NCBI GenBank assembly: GCA_029779435.1
Contig: JAKPAM010000036.1
Location: forward strand, 62,001 to 126,000
Length of the DNA stretch: 64,000 nt
DNA from: Pseudomonadota bacterium
GTDB lineage: Bacteria > Pseudomonadota > Gammaproteobacteria > Burkholderiales > Burkholderiaceae_E
Direction of reading: 5' to 3'
The notes below the pieces were generated by a model. It saw only the letters and a list, made by a program, of their open reading frames with translations, was not told the DNA's origin and searched no databases. How positions within the stretch are numbered: the stretch's first letter is position 1; every line of letters starts with the position of its first letter. The translations under genes and the position numbers were made by a program. This document shows positions 35,736 to 43,197 of this stretch, piece after piece.

Positions 35736-36404
35736 GTGCTCGAGCTGAACGCCGTGTCGGCACGGATCGCCGGCATTCCCGTATTGCGCGGGATCAGCGC
35801 GCGATTCGATGCGGGCGGGACAATCGCGGTCGTCGGGCGCAACGGCGCGGGCAAGACGACGCTGTTGCGCCTGATCATGGGGTTCGTGCCGCTGTTGCAG
35901 GGCAACGCGGCGTTCGACGGCCGCGACCTGGCCACCGTACCGGCGCGCGATCGCGTGCGCCTGGGCATCGGCTATGCGCCCGAGGATCGCGTGATGTTCC
36001 CGACGTTCAGCGTCGAGGAGAATCTGCGTTTTCCGTGCGAGGTCATCGGACTGTCGCGCCGGGACGTCGACGACCGTCTCGCGCAGACGCTGGACATCGT
36101 GCCCGAACTCAAGCCGATGCTGCCGCGGTCCGGCGCCGCGTTATCGGGCGGCCAGGGCAAGATGGCGGCGCTCGGGCGCGCGATCATGGCCGGCGAACGG
36201 CTGGTGCTGCTCGACGAACCGTTCCAGGGACTGGCACCGGTGCTCGCGCAGCAGTATTCGGCGTCGCTGCAACGGTTGATCGCCGCGCGGCCCCGTTCGT
36301 GCGTCGTCATCACCGAATCGAACCGCAGCCTGCTCGGCGACGTGCCGACGCGGACGCTGGTGCTCGAGCGGGGCGAGTTGTCGCAGGAGGCCGCGCCGGC
36401 CTGA
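35736..36404 (+). CDS. ABC transporter ATPase, LivF type
   Basis: 222-residue ATPase with Walker A VVGRNGAGKTTLL, Q-loop region IGYAPEDRVMFPTFSVEENL, signature LSGGQGKMAALGRAI and Walker B RLVLLDEPFQGLAP. The usual switch His (EQN/H region) appears as VVITESNRSLL, as in LivF. Start GTG at 35736 with GGAGG five bases upstream and one base after the LivG stop. Last gene of the import operon; a long inverted repeat follows. Confidence 0.93.
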   Translation: MLELNAVSARIAGIPVLRGISARFDAGGTIAVVGRNGAGKTTLLRLIMGFVPLLQGNAAFDGRDLATVPARDRVRLGIGYAPEDRVMFPTFSVEENLRFPCEVIGLSRRDVDDRLAQTLDIVPELKPMLPRSGAALSGGQGKMAALGRAIMAGERLVLLDEPFQGLAPVLAQQYSASLQRLIAARPRSCVVITESNRSLLGDVPTRTLVLERGELSQEAAPA

Positions 36405-36432
36405 CGGTGATCGCCGGGTCGCGCGGGCGGCT

Positions 36433-36492
36433 TCGATCCTGGCGTCAATCTTGGTGTCAATAGGCGCCAAGGTCTGTTCTCGCCAGGATCGA
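36433..36492. repeat. 12-bp perfect inverted repeat with nested stem
   Basis: TCGATCCTGGCG (36433-36444) and CGCCAGGATCGA (36481-36492) are perfect arms 36 bases apart; the loop contains CTTGG and CCAAG as a second stem. It lies 28 bp after the importer operon. With no T-run it is either a strong 3' hairpin or the remnant of a mobile-element end. Confidence 0.75.
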
Positions 36493-36520
36493 GCCCAGGC
36501 CGAGGGCGCCGAGCCCGTCG

Positions 36521-36736
36521 TCAGGGTGACGGCACCGCGACGATGTCGGCGGCCGATTGGAGCTGCCTGTCCAGCGTGGCCAAGGGCAGGCCTCGCCGTT
36601 GCGCGAGTTCGAGATAAGCGGCGTCATGAAGTGTCAATCCCAGGCGATCGGCCAGGCGAAGGGTCGTCGTCCAGGCGAACTGATCCGTATCGGGATCGAT
36701 GCGAATGTTCAATTGCGCGAGATCGGCCAGCGAAGT
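36521..36736 (-). pseudogene. VapC-type PIN toxin remnant, C-terminal half only
   Basis: The frame encodes SLADLAQLNIRIDPDTD, then LRLADRLGLTLHDAAYLELA, then QRRGLPLATLDRQLQSAAD, the C-terminal half of a VapC PIN domain. The N-terminal half with the first catalytic Asp is absent: upstream the frame runs into unrelated sequence and a stop. No antitoxin gene is present. A TTG at 36712 could still start a 63-residue fragment, but it cannot be an active nuclease. The break coincides with the antiporter-like fragment on the other strand. Confidence 0.75.
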
Positions 36737-36739
36737 TTG

Positions 36740-36817
36740 ATGTCCTCTTTCGAGATTTTCCTCATCGCGATGCCGGTGATCTTCAACCCGGGATTATCGC
36801 TCGTCCCCTGCGCTTAG
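36740..36817 (+). pseudogene. Truncated 5' end of a CPA2-antiporter-like gene
   Basis: ATG plus MSSFEIFLIAMPVIF, matching the start of the antiporter at 30391 (MTTSEIFLIAMLMIF). Codons 5-16 agree at 31 of 36 bases, and most differences are silent or conservative. After Phe15 homology ends abruptly and a stop follows at codon 26. It is best explained as the stump of a second antiporter gene deleted at a breakpoint next to the PIN remnant. It overlaps the end of the DUF4340 gene. Confidence 0.55.
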
Positions 36818-37495
36818 CGCGTCCATCGCCGGGCGGAACTGGTATTCGGGCACGATCAGCACCGCGTCGCGCGACGCGAGCCGCACGTAGCGGCCATACC
36901 CGTCGGGCGTACGGGCACCGACGGTGACACGCGTTAGCGGTCGACCCTCGCGTCCGATGACGTCGATGCGCAGCGCGGGCGACGCCAGACCATACGGATC
37001 CCCGGCGGGGGAAGCATCGACCCCGTCGGCATCGTCGGCATTGGCGGCACCGGCGCTACCGGCCCGGCCCGTATCCGGAGTGCGGCCGGCCACGTCGGCG
37101 GCGTCGGCCGACGGCACGGTCGTCTTCAGTACGCGATCGGCCCGCGCCTGCGAGAACAGCGACAGATAGGCGGCCGCATCGAACGCGGGCGTGCCGGGCG
37201 CCTCGGGGACGGGCGCGCCGGCGGCGTCGACCTCGCGCCAGGCGCGCGCATCGGCGACGAAGCGGCGCGAACGCTCGCCGCGGTCGATCGTCAGCGCGGC
37301 GACATCGGGTACGTCCCAGGTGAACAGCCGCGCCGGACGATGCGTGTCGTCATGCGCATGGCCGAGAGCCCCGGCGGGGCCCTTATCCCCATCATGGGCA
37401 TCTGGCGCATGCGGATCGTCCCACTGCGCGACCGTCGCGCCGATGCCGGCAACGAGCACCAGCAGCCAGACGATCGTCCACAGGCGTTCGCTCAT
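36794..37495 (-). CDS. DUF4340-like membrane-anchored protein of the Gld-type ABC operon
   Basis: 233 residues: one N-terminal membrane anchor (LWTIVWLLVLVAGIGATVA), then a periplasmic region with VAALTIDRGERSRRFVADAR and LRIDVIGREGRPLTRVTVG, typical of DUF4340 proteins that accompany GldG-type ABC exporters. An Asp/Ala-rich insert (about residues 130-160) is low complexity. The ATG at 37495 has GGAG upstream and overlaps the stop of the 43-residue micro-ORF by ATGA. Last gene of the operon. Role unknown; the family may work in an envelope or polysaccharide transport complex. Confidence 0.75.
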   Translation of the reverse strand: MSERLWTIVWLLVLVAGIGATVAQWDDPHAPDAHDGDKGPAGALGHAHDDTHRPARLFTWDVPDVAALTIDRGERSRRFVADARAWREVDAAGAPVPEAPGTPAFDAAAYLSLFSQARADRVLKTTVPSADAADVAGRTPDTGRAGSAGAANADDADGVDASPAGDPYGLASPALRIDVIGREGRPLTRVTVGARTPDGYGRYVRLASRDAVLIVPEYQFRPAMDALSAGDER

Positions 37496-37623
37496 CGCAG
37501 GCTCCGCGCGATCATGCCGAACGGCAAGCCGTTCGGCAAGCCGGTCGGCGCGCCGTTCGACGTGTCGTTTGCCGTGCCATTCGGCGAGCCGTTCGGCGAA
37601 CCATTCGGCGAACCATTCGGCAT
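37492..37623 (-). CDS. 43-residue micro-ORF with Pro-Asn-Gly-Ser repeats
   Basis: ATG at 37623 with AAGGA upstream, directly after the GldG-like stop. It reads MPNGSPNGSPNGSPNGT, continues with degenerate PNGL units and ends ARSLR; its TGA overlaps the DUF4340 ATG (ATGA). The DNA is a degenerate 12-bp tandem repeat (TTCGGCGAACCA-like on the plus strand). Overlapping stop/start and a ribosome site favour translation as a coupling peptide, but the repeat could equally be open by chance, since the opposite strand is open too. No homologue recognised. Confidence 0.45.
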   Translation of the reverse strand: MPNGSPNGSPNGSPNGTANDTSNGAPTGLPNGLPFGMIARSLR

Positions 37624-37631
37624 GTCATCCT

Positions 37632-39014
37632 TCATCGCCGCCGCCACCACGTCCACGCGCCGAACGCGAGCGCCAGCGCCGGCAGCAGCACCGAGCTGAC
37701 GATGAACACGGTCCGCATCTGGCGATTGGTCAACTGCACGCTGCGTGTCTCGTAGTGGCGCGGACGGATGTCGATCAGCGCGTCCTGCTGCGCGAGGGCG
37801 TTGATCGCGTTGACGAACAGCATGCCGTTGCCCACCAGCGCGAATTGGCTGTTGTTCGCGAAATCGGCGTCGCCGGCCAGCAGCAGGCGCGACTGGCGTC
37901 CGCCCTCGGGTACCGGCACGTCGCCGATGTGGCGCGTGGCCAGCAGCATCAGCGTGCGCGTGCCGACGTCGTCCGGCTGCCCGCGCAGGTGCGACCGGTC
38001 GCTGCTGAGCACCAGCGGCGTCACCGTCACGCCGTCCGCCAGTCCGTCCGGCGCCGGCGTGAACGAGCCGACGCCGGGAAAGAACGTCAGCGGCAGGCCG
38101 CGCGTGATGCGATGCCGCGGGTAGTCGCTGACGGCGGGCGACGACGGGTCGCTGCGGTAATGATGGCCTTCATCGATCACCTCGCGCGCGTGCCAGGCGA
38201 TGCCATGGCGATCCAGGACCGGCTGGAGGCCGTGCGGCCACTGCGGTTCGAGCAGCGCGAACACGCTGCCGCCCCGGTCCAGGTAAGCGAGCAGCCGATG
38301 CGTTTCGGCACCATCCAGCGCGCGCCGCGGGCCGGCGACGATGACGACGTCGCAGCCTTCGAGTGTTTCGGCGTCCTTGACGAGCAGCACCGGGCGGATC
38401 CGATAGCCGAGTGTCTCGAGCGCGTCGCGCGCCATGCCCAGCCCATGGCGCTCGTGGACTTCGACGCGGGCGACGAGGTTGTCGTCCTTGTCGTGGTCTT
38501 CGGGGTCGTCCAGATCCTTGAGGCTGAACGGGTTGGCCTCGCCGTGGCCGTGCGTGAAGCACAGCGTCTGCACGATGCGCGACGTGACGCGGATCAGCGC
38601 GTTGGTGAAATCCGTCTCGGTCCCGCCGTGGATGGTCAGCCGCCGCTGGCCGCTAGTGACGACCGCGCTGCCGGCGAACTGGATGTCGTGGCGGCGCGCC
38701 TCGGCCGGATGCACGGACGGGTCGATCGCGCGCACCTGGATCAGCGGATTGGCCTGCGCGTACTGGTCGAGCAGCGCGAGCGCATCGACCATGCTCTTGT
38801 TGCGCAGGTCGTAGAACCATGTGACGTGCACGGGTGCATCGATGCCGGCCAGCACGCGGCGCGTGTCGTCGCTGATCGTATAGACGCCGGCGCGCGTCAG
38901 GTCGATGCGGCCCAGATGGCGGTAGCTCCACAGATTGACGGCGAGCAGCACGCTGGCGATCGCCGCGACCGGCAGCAACACCCGGAGCCCTTTCCATCCC
39001 GATCGACCGCGCAT
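37632..39014 (-). CDS. GldG-family ABC-associated auxiliary protein
   Basis: 460 residues. An N-terminal anchor (LLPVAAIASVLLAVNLWSY) is followed by a periplasmic GldG/ABC-type 'uncharacterised transport' domain: IDLTRAGVYTISDDTRRVLA, then ITWFYDL-like VHVTWFYDLRNKSMVDALAL and SRIVQTLCFTHGHGEANPF. A C-terminal membrane helix follows (FIVSSVLLPALALAFGAWTWW then RRR). Sits 25 bp after the permease and is followed by the micro-ORF and DUF4340 gene. It probably forms the periplasmic part of an ABC-2 complex; in gliding Bacteroidota GldF/GldG/GldA form such a transporter, while in Proteobacteria the cargo is unknown. Confidence 0.85.
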   Translation of the reverse strand: MRGRSGWKGLRVLLPVAAIASVLLAVNLWSYRHLGRIDLTRAGVYTISDDTRRVLAGIDAPVHVTWFYDLRNKSMVDALALLDQYAQANPLIQVRAIDPSVHPAEARRHDIQFAGSAVVTSGQRRLTIHGGTETDFTNALIRVTSRIVQTLCFTHGHGEANPFSLKDLDDPEDHDKDDNLVARVEVHERHGLGMARDALETLGYRIRPVLLVKDAETLEGCDVVIVAGPRRALDGAETHRLLAYLDRGGSVFALLEPQWPHGLQPVLDRHGIAWHAREVIDEGHHYRSDPSSPAVSDYPRHRITRGLPLTFFPGVGSFTPAPDGLADGVTVTPLVLSSDRSHLRGQPDDVGTRTLMLLATRHIGDVPVPEGGRQSRLLLAGDADFANNSQFALVGNGMLFVNAINALAQQDALIDIRPRHYETRSVQLTNRQMRTVFIVSSVLLPALALAFGAWTWWRRR

Positions 39015-39039
39015 CGTGCCTGCCCATCCTCTCCGGCGT

Positions 39040-39753
39040 TCAACGCAACCTGCGCAGGCGCAACATCTGCGTCGCGACGGCCAGCGACAGCACGATCACG
39101 CTGGCGAAGTACGCGAGCGCGCTGCCCGACAGCACGCCGCGGATCAGGTCGACGTGCTGCGCCGACAGCGACAGGTGCAGCAGCGCGGCCGACAGCGCCG
39201 GCATGAGGTCCAGCGCGGCGGGGTAGTCGATGAACCACAGCAGCACGAGCAGCGTCCACGTGATCAACGCGGCGACGATCTGGTTCGAGCAGCCGCTGGA
39301 TACCGCCATGCCGATCGCCAGGAACATCGCGCCGAACGCGAACGTGCCGAGGTAGCCGCCGACGATGGGGCCATAGTCGGGATCGCCGTACAACGCCAGC
39401 GGGATCACGGCGGTGGCGGTGCCGGCGAGCATCAACGCGAGGACCAGCAGGCCGGCCAGGTACTTGCCGATGACGGTGGCCGCGTCCGACAGCGGCAGCG
39501 TCAGCAGCAGTTCGATCGTGCCGGTCTTGTTCTCCTCGGCGAAGATGCGCATCGTCAGCAGCGGCATCACGAGCAGCAGCAGGATCATCATGTTGTGGAA
39601 CGAGCCGACCATCTGTGTCGTGCTGACGAAGAACAGCGCGAAGCTGAACAGGTAGCCGCACAGCGCCCAGAACGTCGCGACGACGACCAGGGCGATCGGC
39701 GTCGCGAAGTACTCGCGCAGCTCCTTCTGGACGACGGCGCCGAGGCCCTTCAC
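39040..39753 (-). CDS. ABC-2 type permease (GldF-like)
   Basis: 237 residues with six hydrophobic segments: VVQKELREYFATPIALVVVA, MMILLLLVMPLLTMRIFAEE, GKYLAGLLVLALMLAG and others. The pattern MRIFAEENKTGTIELLLTLP is the ABC-2 membrane signature. Start GTG at 39753 overlaps the ATPase stop by 3-4 bp. Partners are the ATPase upstream and the GldG-like protein downstream. Confidence 0.9.
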   Translation of the reverse strand: MKGLGAVVQKELREYFATPIALVVVATFWALCGYLFSFALFFVSTTQMVGSFHNMMILLLLVMPLLTMRIFAEENKTGTIELLLTLPLSDAATVIGKYLAGLLVLALMLAGTATAVIPLALYGDPDYGPIVGGYLGTFAFGAMFLAIGMAVSSGCSNQIVAALITWTLLVLLWFIDYPAALDLMPALSAALLHLSLSAQHVDLIRGVLSGSALAYFASVIVLSLAVATQMLRLRRLR

Positions 39754-40883
39754 GCGATCGGCTCCGCGCCCGCGTCGCTGCGCCGCACGGCCTCGATCAG
39801 CAGGTCTTCGACGCTCGTCGACAGCGGGCGGGCTTCGGCGACGTGGCCGTGCGCGAGCGCGGCGCGCAGCAGCGCGTCCAGGTGCGCGGGGGCCGTCGCA
39901 TAGCGGACGACGAGCCGGCGGACGCCGGGGAGGAGGGCGCCGTACGCGGCGCGATGGCCGCTGCCGGCGATGCCGCCGGAGTGCCCCCGATCGGTCCCGC
40001 GATCGGCATCGTGATTGACGCTTTCCTCGTCGACCGTCACCTCCGTCACGCCTTCGACGGCGCCGATCGCCGCGACCACGGCGCGCAGCGCGGCCTCGTC
40101 CGCGCCTTGCCAGCGCAACGCGATCCGCGCGCCGCCGCCCGCCTGGCCGCCGGCAGCCAGCGGCACATCGGCGATCAACCGTCCGTGGCGCAGGATCAGC
40201 GCGCGCGTGCACAGCGCCTGCACCTCCTGCATCAGGTGGCTGCTGAAGACGACCGCGCGGCCGCGCGCCACCTCGCGGATCATCCGGCGCGCCTCGACGA
40301 TCTGCATCGGATCCAGGCCGTTGGTCGCTTCGTCGAGCAGCAGCACCGATGGATCGCCGAGGATCGCCTGCGCGAGGCCGACGCGCTGCCGGAAGCCCTT
40401 CGACAGGCGGCCGATCGCGCTGCGCCGCACGCCGTCCAGGTCGAACGCGCGCACCGCGCGATCGATGTCGGCCTGCATCGCGGCGCCGCGCAGGCCCTTG
40501 CATCGGGCGACGAACTGCAGGTAATGGTCGACGGTGAGCGCGTCGTACAGCGGGGCGCGCTCGGGCAGATAGCCGATCGCGCGGCCTGCCGCGGCCTTGT
40601 TTGCCGCGGACCGGTCTGTCGCGGTCCCGGCTGTCGCGGTCCGGTCACCGTGGCCGCCACGGATCCCGGATTCCGCCTCCACGCGCGGCGTGGTCGTGAT
40701 CGCCACTCGGCCCGCGTCGGGCTGGTAGAAGCCGGCGATCAGCCGCAGCGTGGTCGTCTTGCCGCTGCCGTTCGGGCCCAGCAGCCCGACGATCTCGCCG
40801 GGCTCGACGCGAAAATCCAACTCGTGCAGGACCCGGCGCGACCCGAACGACTTGCCGACGCGCTCGAAAACGATCGCCGTCAT
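39750..40883 (-). CDS. ABC transporter ATPase (GldA-like)
   Basis: 377 residues. Walker A LLGPNGSGKTTTLRLIAG, an insert rich in Ala/Thr (about residues 70-100), then GRAIGYLPERAPLYDALTV as Q-loop region, signature LSKGFRQRVGLA, Walker B VLLLDEATNGLDP and switch FSSHLMQEV. A C-terminal extension of about 130 residues follows the nucleotide-binding domain. ATG at 40883 chosen; GTG at 40901 is possible. First gene of the operon ATPase - permease - GldG-like - micro-ORF - DUF4340. Confidence 0.92.
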   Translation of the reverse strand: MTAIVFERVGKSFGSRRVLHELDFRVEPGEIVGLLGPNGSGKTTTLRLIAGFYQPDAGRVAITTTPRVEAESGIRGGHGDRTATAGTATDRSAANKAAAGRAIGYLPERAPLYDALTVDHYLQFVARCKGLRGAAMQADIDRAVRAFDLDGVRRSAIGRLSKGFRQRVGLAQAILGDPSVLLLDEATNGLDPMQIVEARRMIREVARGRAVVFSSHLMQEVQALCTRALILRHGRLIADVPLAAGGQAGGGARIALRWQGADEAALRAVVAAIGAVEGVTEVTVDEESVNHDADRGTDRGHSGGIAGSGHRAAYGALLPGVRRLVVRYATAPAHLDALLRAALAHGHVAEARPLSTSVEDLLIEAVRRSDAGAEPIA

Positions 40884-40929
40884 CGGGTCCCGGGGCGTCA
40901 CGCGGGTTCGATCGGAATACGGACGGGCC

Positions 40930-41787
40930 TCAGTCGTACGCGCGGTCGTGCGCGTGCTCCCCGAACTGCTTGGCGTCGTGGCTGTACCAGATCTGGCCGC
41001 GCTTGGCGTCGCGGATCTGCTTGAGCCGGTCGATCGATTGCATCGACAGGTTGGTGTTCCACGTGATGCCGGGAATCACACCGGCTTCGTTCTCGGCCGT
41101 GTAGATCGCATCGGCGGCCAGCAGCAGCACGCCCGTGTTCTTCAGCGTGACCTGCAGCGACTGGTGGCCCTGCGTATGGCCCTTGGTGTCCAGCGCGACC
41201 AGCGAGCCGTCGCCGAACAGGTCGAAATCGCCGTTCAACTGGAGGAAATCGTAGTCGCGCGTGCCTTCATAGTCCTTGAGCACGTAGGCGGCGCGCTGGA
41301 ATTTCTCGGGCCACCACGCCGCGCGCAGCTCTTCCTTCTGCACGACGTGCTTGGCCTTGGGGAACAGCTTGATGTTGCCCGCATGGTCCAGGTGGAAGTG
41401 CGAGTAGACGACGTGCGTGACGTCCTCGGGCCGGAAGCCGAGCTTGGCGAGCTGGCGGTCGATCACCTCGTCGCGCGTCTGTTGCGCGTTGAACGCGCCG
41501 CACAAGCCCTCGCCCCAATAGTTCGCGCACTTGCCGTCGGACACCGCGACGTTGTTACCGGTGTCGAACAGCACGAGGCCGCGCGGATGCTTGATCACGT
41601 ACATCGCGACCGGCACCTTGATCTTGGTGCCGACGCCGGACATCGCGGTCAGCCAGCCCTTGTCGAGTTCGAGCAGTCCGCTGGACACCTGCCACAGGCG
41701 GACATCCTGCGCGTGAGCGTTGAAGGAGGCGGCGCACAGCAGGCCGATGGCGCCAGCGGCGAGCCGGCGAAGACGCTTGAGGATCAC
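40930..41787 (-). CDS. Exported metallo-beta-lactamase-fold hydrolase (AHL-lactonase-like)
   Basis: 285 residues with a signal peptide (RRLAAGAIGLLCAASFNAHA, then QDVRL) and the MBL zinc motif HFHLDHAG (130-137). Further ligands are likely in LDTKGHTQGHQS and LLLAADAIY. The subgroup is called N-acyl-homoserine lactonase-like, but quorum quenching is not demonstrable from sequence; other lactones or esters are possible. Start GTG at 41787 with AGGAGA upstream. It lies 46 bp before the Gld-type operon on the same strand and 199 bp after the Bug gene. Confidence 0.87.
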   Translation of the reverse strand: MILKRLRRLAAGAIGLLCAASFNAHAQDVRLWQVSSGLLELDKGWLTAMSGVGTKIKVPVAMYVIKHPRGLVLFDTGNNVAVSDGKCANYWGEGLCGAFNAQQTRDEVIDRQLAKLGFRPEDVTHVVYSHFHLDHAGNIKLFPKAKHVVQKEELRAAWWPEKFQRAAYVLKDYEGTRDYDFLQLNGDFDLFGDGSLVALDTKGHTQGHQSLQVTLKNTGVLLLAADAIYTAENEAGVIPGITWNTNLSMQSIDRLKQIRDAKRGQIWYSHDAKQFGEHAHDRAYD

Positions 41788-41986
41788 GGTGGTCTCCTGG
41801 ATGGTTCTGTTCGTGTCGCTGGCGCCCTGCCGGTCCTCGGGGCGCGAGGACGGGCCGGCCAGATCCCGTGATGCTAACCGGGCGTCGCGGCGAGTACCAG
41901 CATGCCGTCCCGAAATCGTCGGCCCCAGGCTCGCCTCCGCGGCGATGCGCCGACCGCGGACATGCCCGGGCCCGCGGCCAGGACGA

Positions 41987-42979
41987 TCACTCGACCTTGA
42001 TGCCCGTCTCGGCGGACATCTTCTTCCACTTGGCCTGCTCGCGAGCGACGAGCTTGGCGAAGTCGTCCGGATTCAGCGGCTCGTAGAGGCCGCCCAGGCT
42101 CTTGAGCAGTTCGGTCAACTCGGGGCGCTGCATCGCCTGGATCGTCGCGGCGTTCAGCTTGTCGATGATCGGGCGCGGCGTGCCGACCGGGGCGAAGAAG
42201 CCGCTGAACGCGACCAGATCCAGCCCCGGATAGCCGGCTTCGGCCAGCGTTGGCGCCGACGGGTACTTCGGCATGCGATTGGGTGACAGCGCGGCGATGG
42301 CCACGAGCTTGCCGGGCGTCGTCAGCGGTTCGAGTTCGGACGCATAGCCGATCGCGATCTGGACCGCGCCATTGGCCGTATCGAGCAGCGCGGCCGAGCT
42401 GCCCTTGTAAGGCACGGTCCGCAACTTGATGCCGAGCATCTTTTCGAGGTACACGCACGCGAAGTGCTGCAGCCCGGCGTGTCCCGCCGTGCCGCAGATC
42501 AGTTCATCGGGTTTGGCCTTGGCCTGGGCGATCAGGTCGGCGACCGTCTTGATGCCGGCGCCGCTGTAGGCGACCAGCATCGGGTAGCCCATCGTGCCGA
42601 CACCGATCGGCGCGAAGTCCTTGGTCGGATCGTAGCGGACCTGGCCGCCCGCACCCGGAAACGCGACCAGCGGATTCATGCCGCCGAAGAAGATCGTATA
42701 GCCGTCGGGGGCCGACCGCGCCAGCGCTTCGGCGGCGATCGAGCCCGATGCGCCGGGGCGGTTGTCGACGACGACGGGCTGGCCCAGCGTTTCGCTCATG
42801 CGCTGCCCATAGCGGCGCGCCCAGATGTCGTTGACGCCGCCGGCCGGGCCGTCGACGAGCAGGCGGATCGGGCGGCTCGGATAGTCCTGGGCGGTTGCGG
42901 CGAGAGGAACGGTGAGGGCGGCAAGACCGATGGCGGCGACACTAAGCGCGACCAGACGGCGTCTGAGACTGACGAACAA
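41987..42979 (-). CDS. Bug/TctC-family periplasmic solute-binding receptor
   Basis: 330 residues with signal peptide (LVALSVAAIGLAALTVPLAA, TAQ|DYP). Family segments are RPIRLLVDGPAGGVNDIWAR, VVVDNRPGASGSIAAEALA and DGYTIFFGGMNPLV. Start is TTG at 42979, with GGGAG eight bases upstream. Divergent from the BKACE gene over a shared 218-bp gap containing a perfect palindrome, so the receptor and the beta-keto acid enzyme may be co-regulated. Ligand unknown, probably a carboxylate. Confidence 0.93.
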   Translation of the reverse strand: MFVSLRRRLVALSVAAIGLAALTVPLAATAQDYPSRPIRLLVDGPAGGVNDIWARRYGQRMSETLGQPVVVDNRPGASGSIAAEALARSAPDGYTIFFGGMNPLVAFPGAGGQVRYDPTKDFAPIGVGTMGYPMLVAYSGAGIKTVADLIAQAKAKPDELICGTAGHAGLQHFACVYLEKMLGIKLRTVPYKGSSAALLDTANGAVQIAIGYASELEPLTTPGKLVAIAALSPNRMPKYPSAPTLAEAGYPGLDLVAFSGFFAPVGTPRPIIDKLNAATIQAMQRPELTELLKSLGGLYEPLNPDDFAKLVAREQAKWKKMSAETGIKVE

Positions 42980-43012
42980 GATGATGTCTCCCGGCAGTGA
43001 TGTGGGTGTTCA

Positions 43013-43028
43013 AGGAAAGTGCTTTCCT
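43013..43028. promoter_or_regulatory. Perfect 16-bp palindrome between the divergent Bug and BKACE genes
   Basis: AGGAAAGTGCTTTCCT has perfect 7-bp arms around TG. It lies 33 bp upstream of the Bug start and 169 bp before the BKACE start, a position from which one regulator could control both. Confidence 0.5.
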
Positions 43029-43197
43029 CGGCGGCCGTTCGCCCCGCGACGATCACGAGGTCTTTCGATGGCTGTCGATGAGCTGACGCGCTGGCCGCCG
43101 GCTATTGAGCCAGAATCTCCGGCGGAAGACAATCTCGACGATCGTGGCGTTGCCACTCTCGGGCTTCGTCGGGTGAAGAGGGCCGAAGGAGGGGGAT

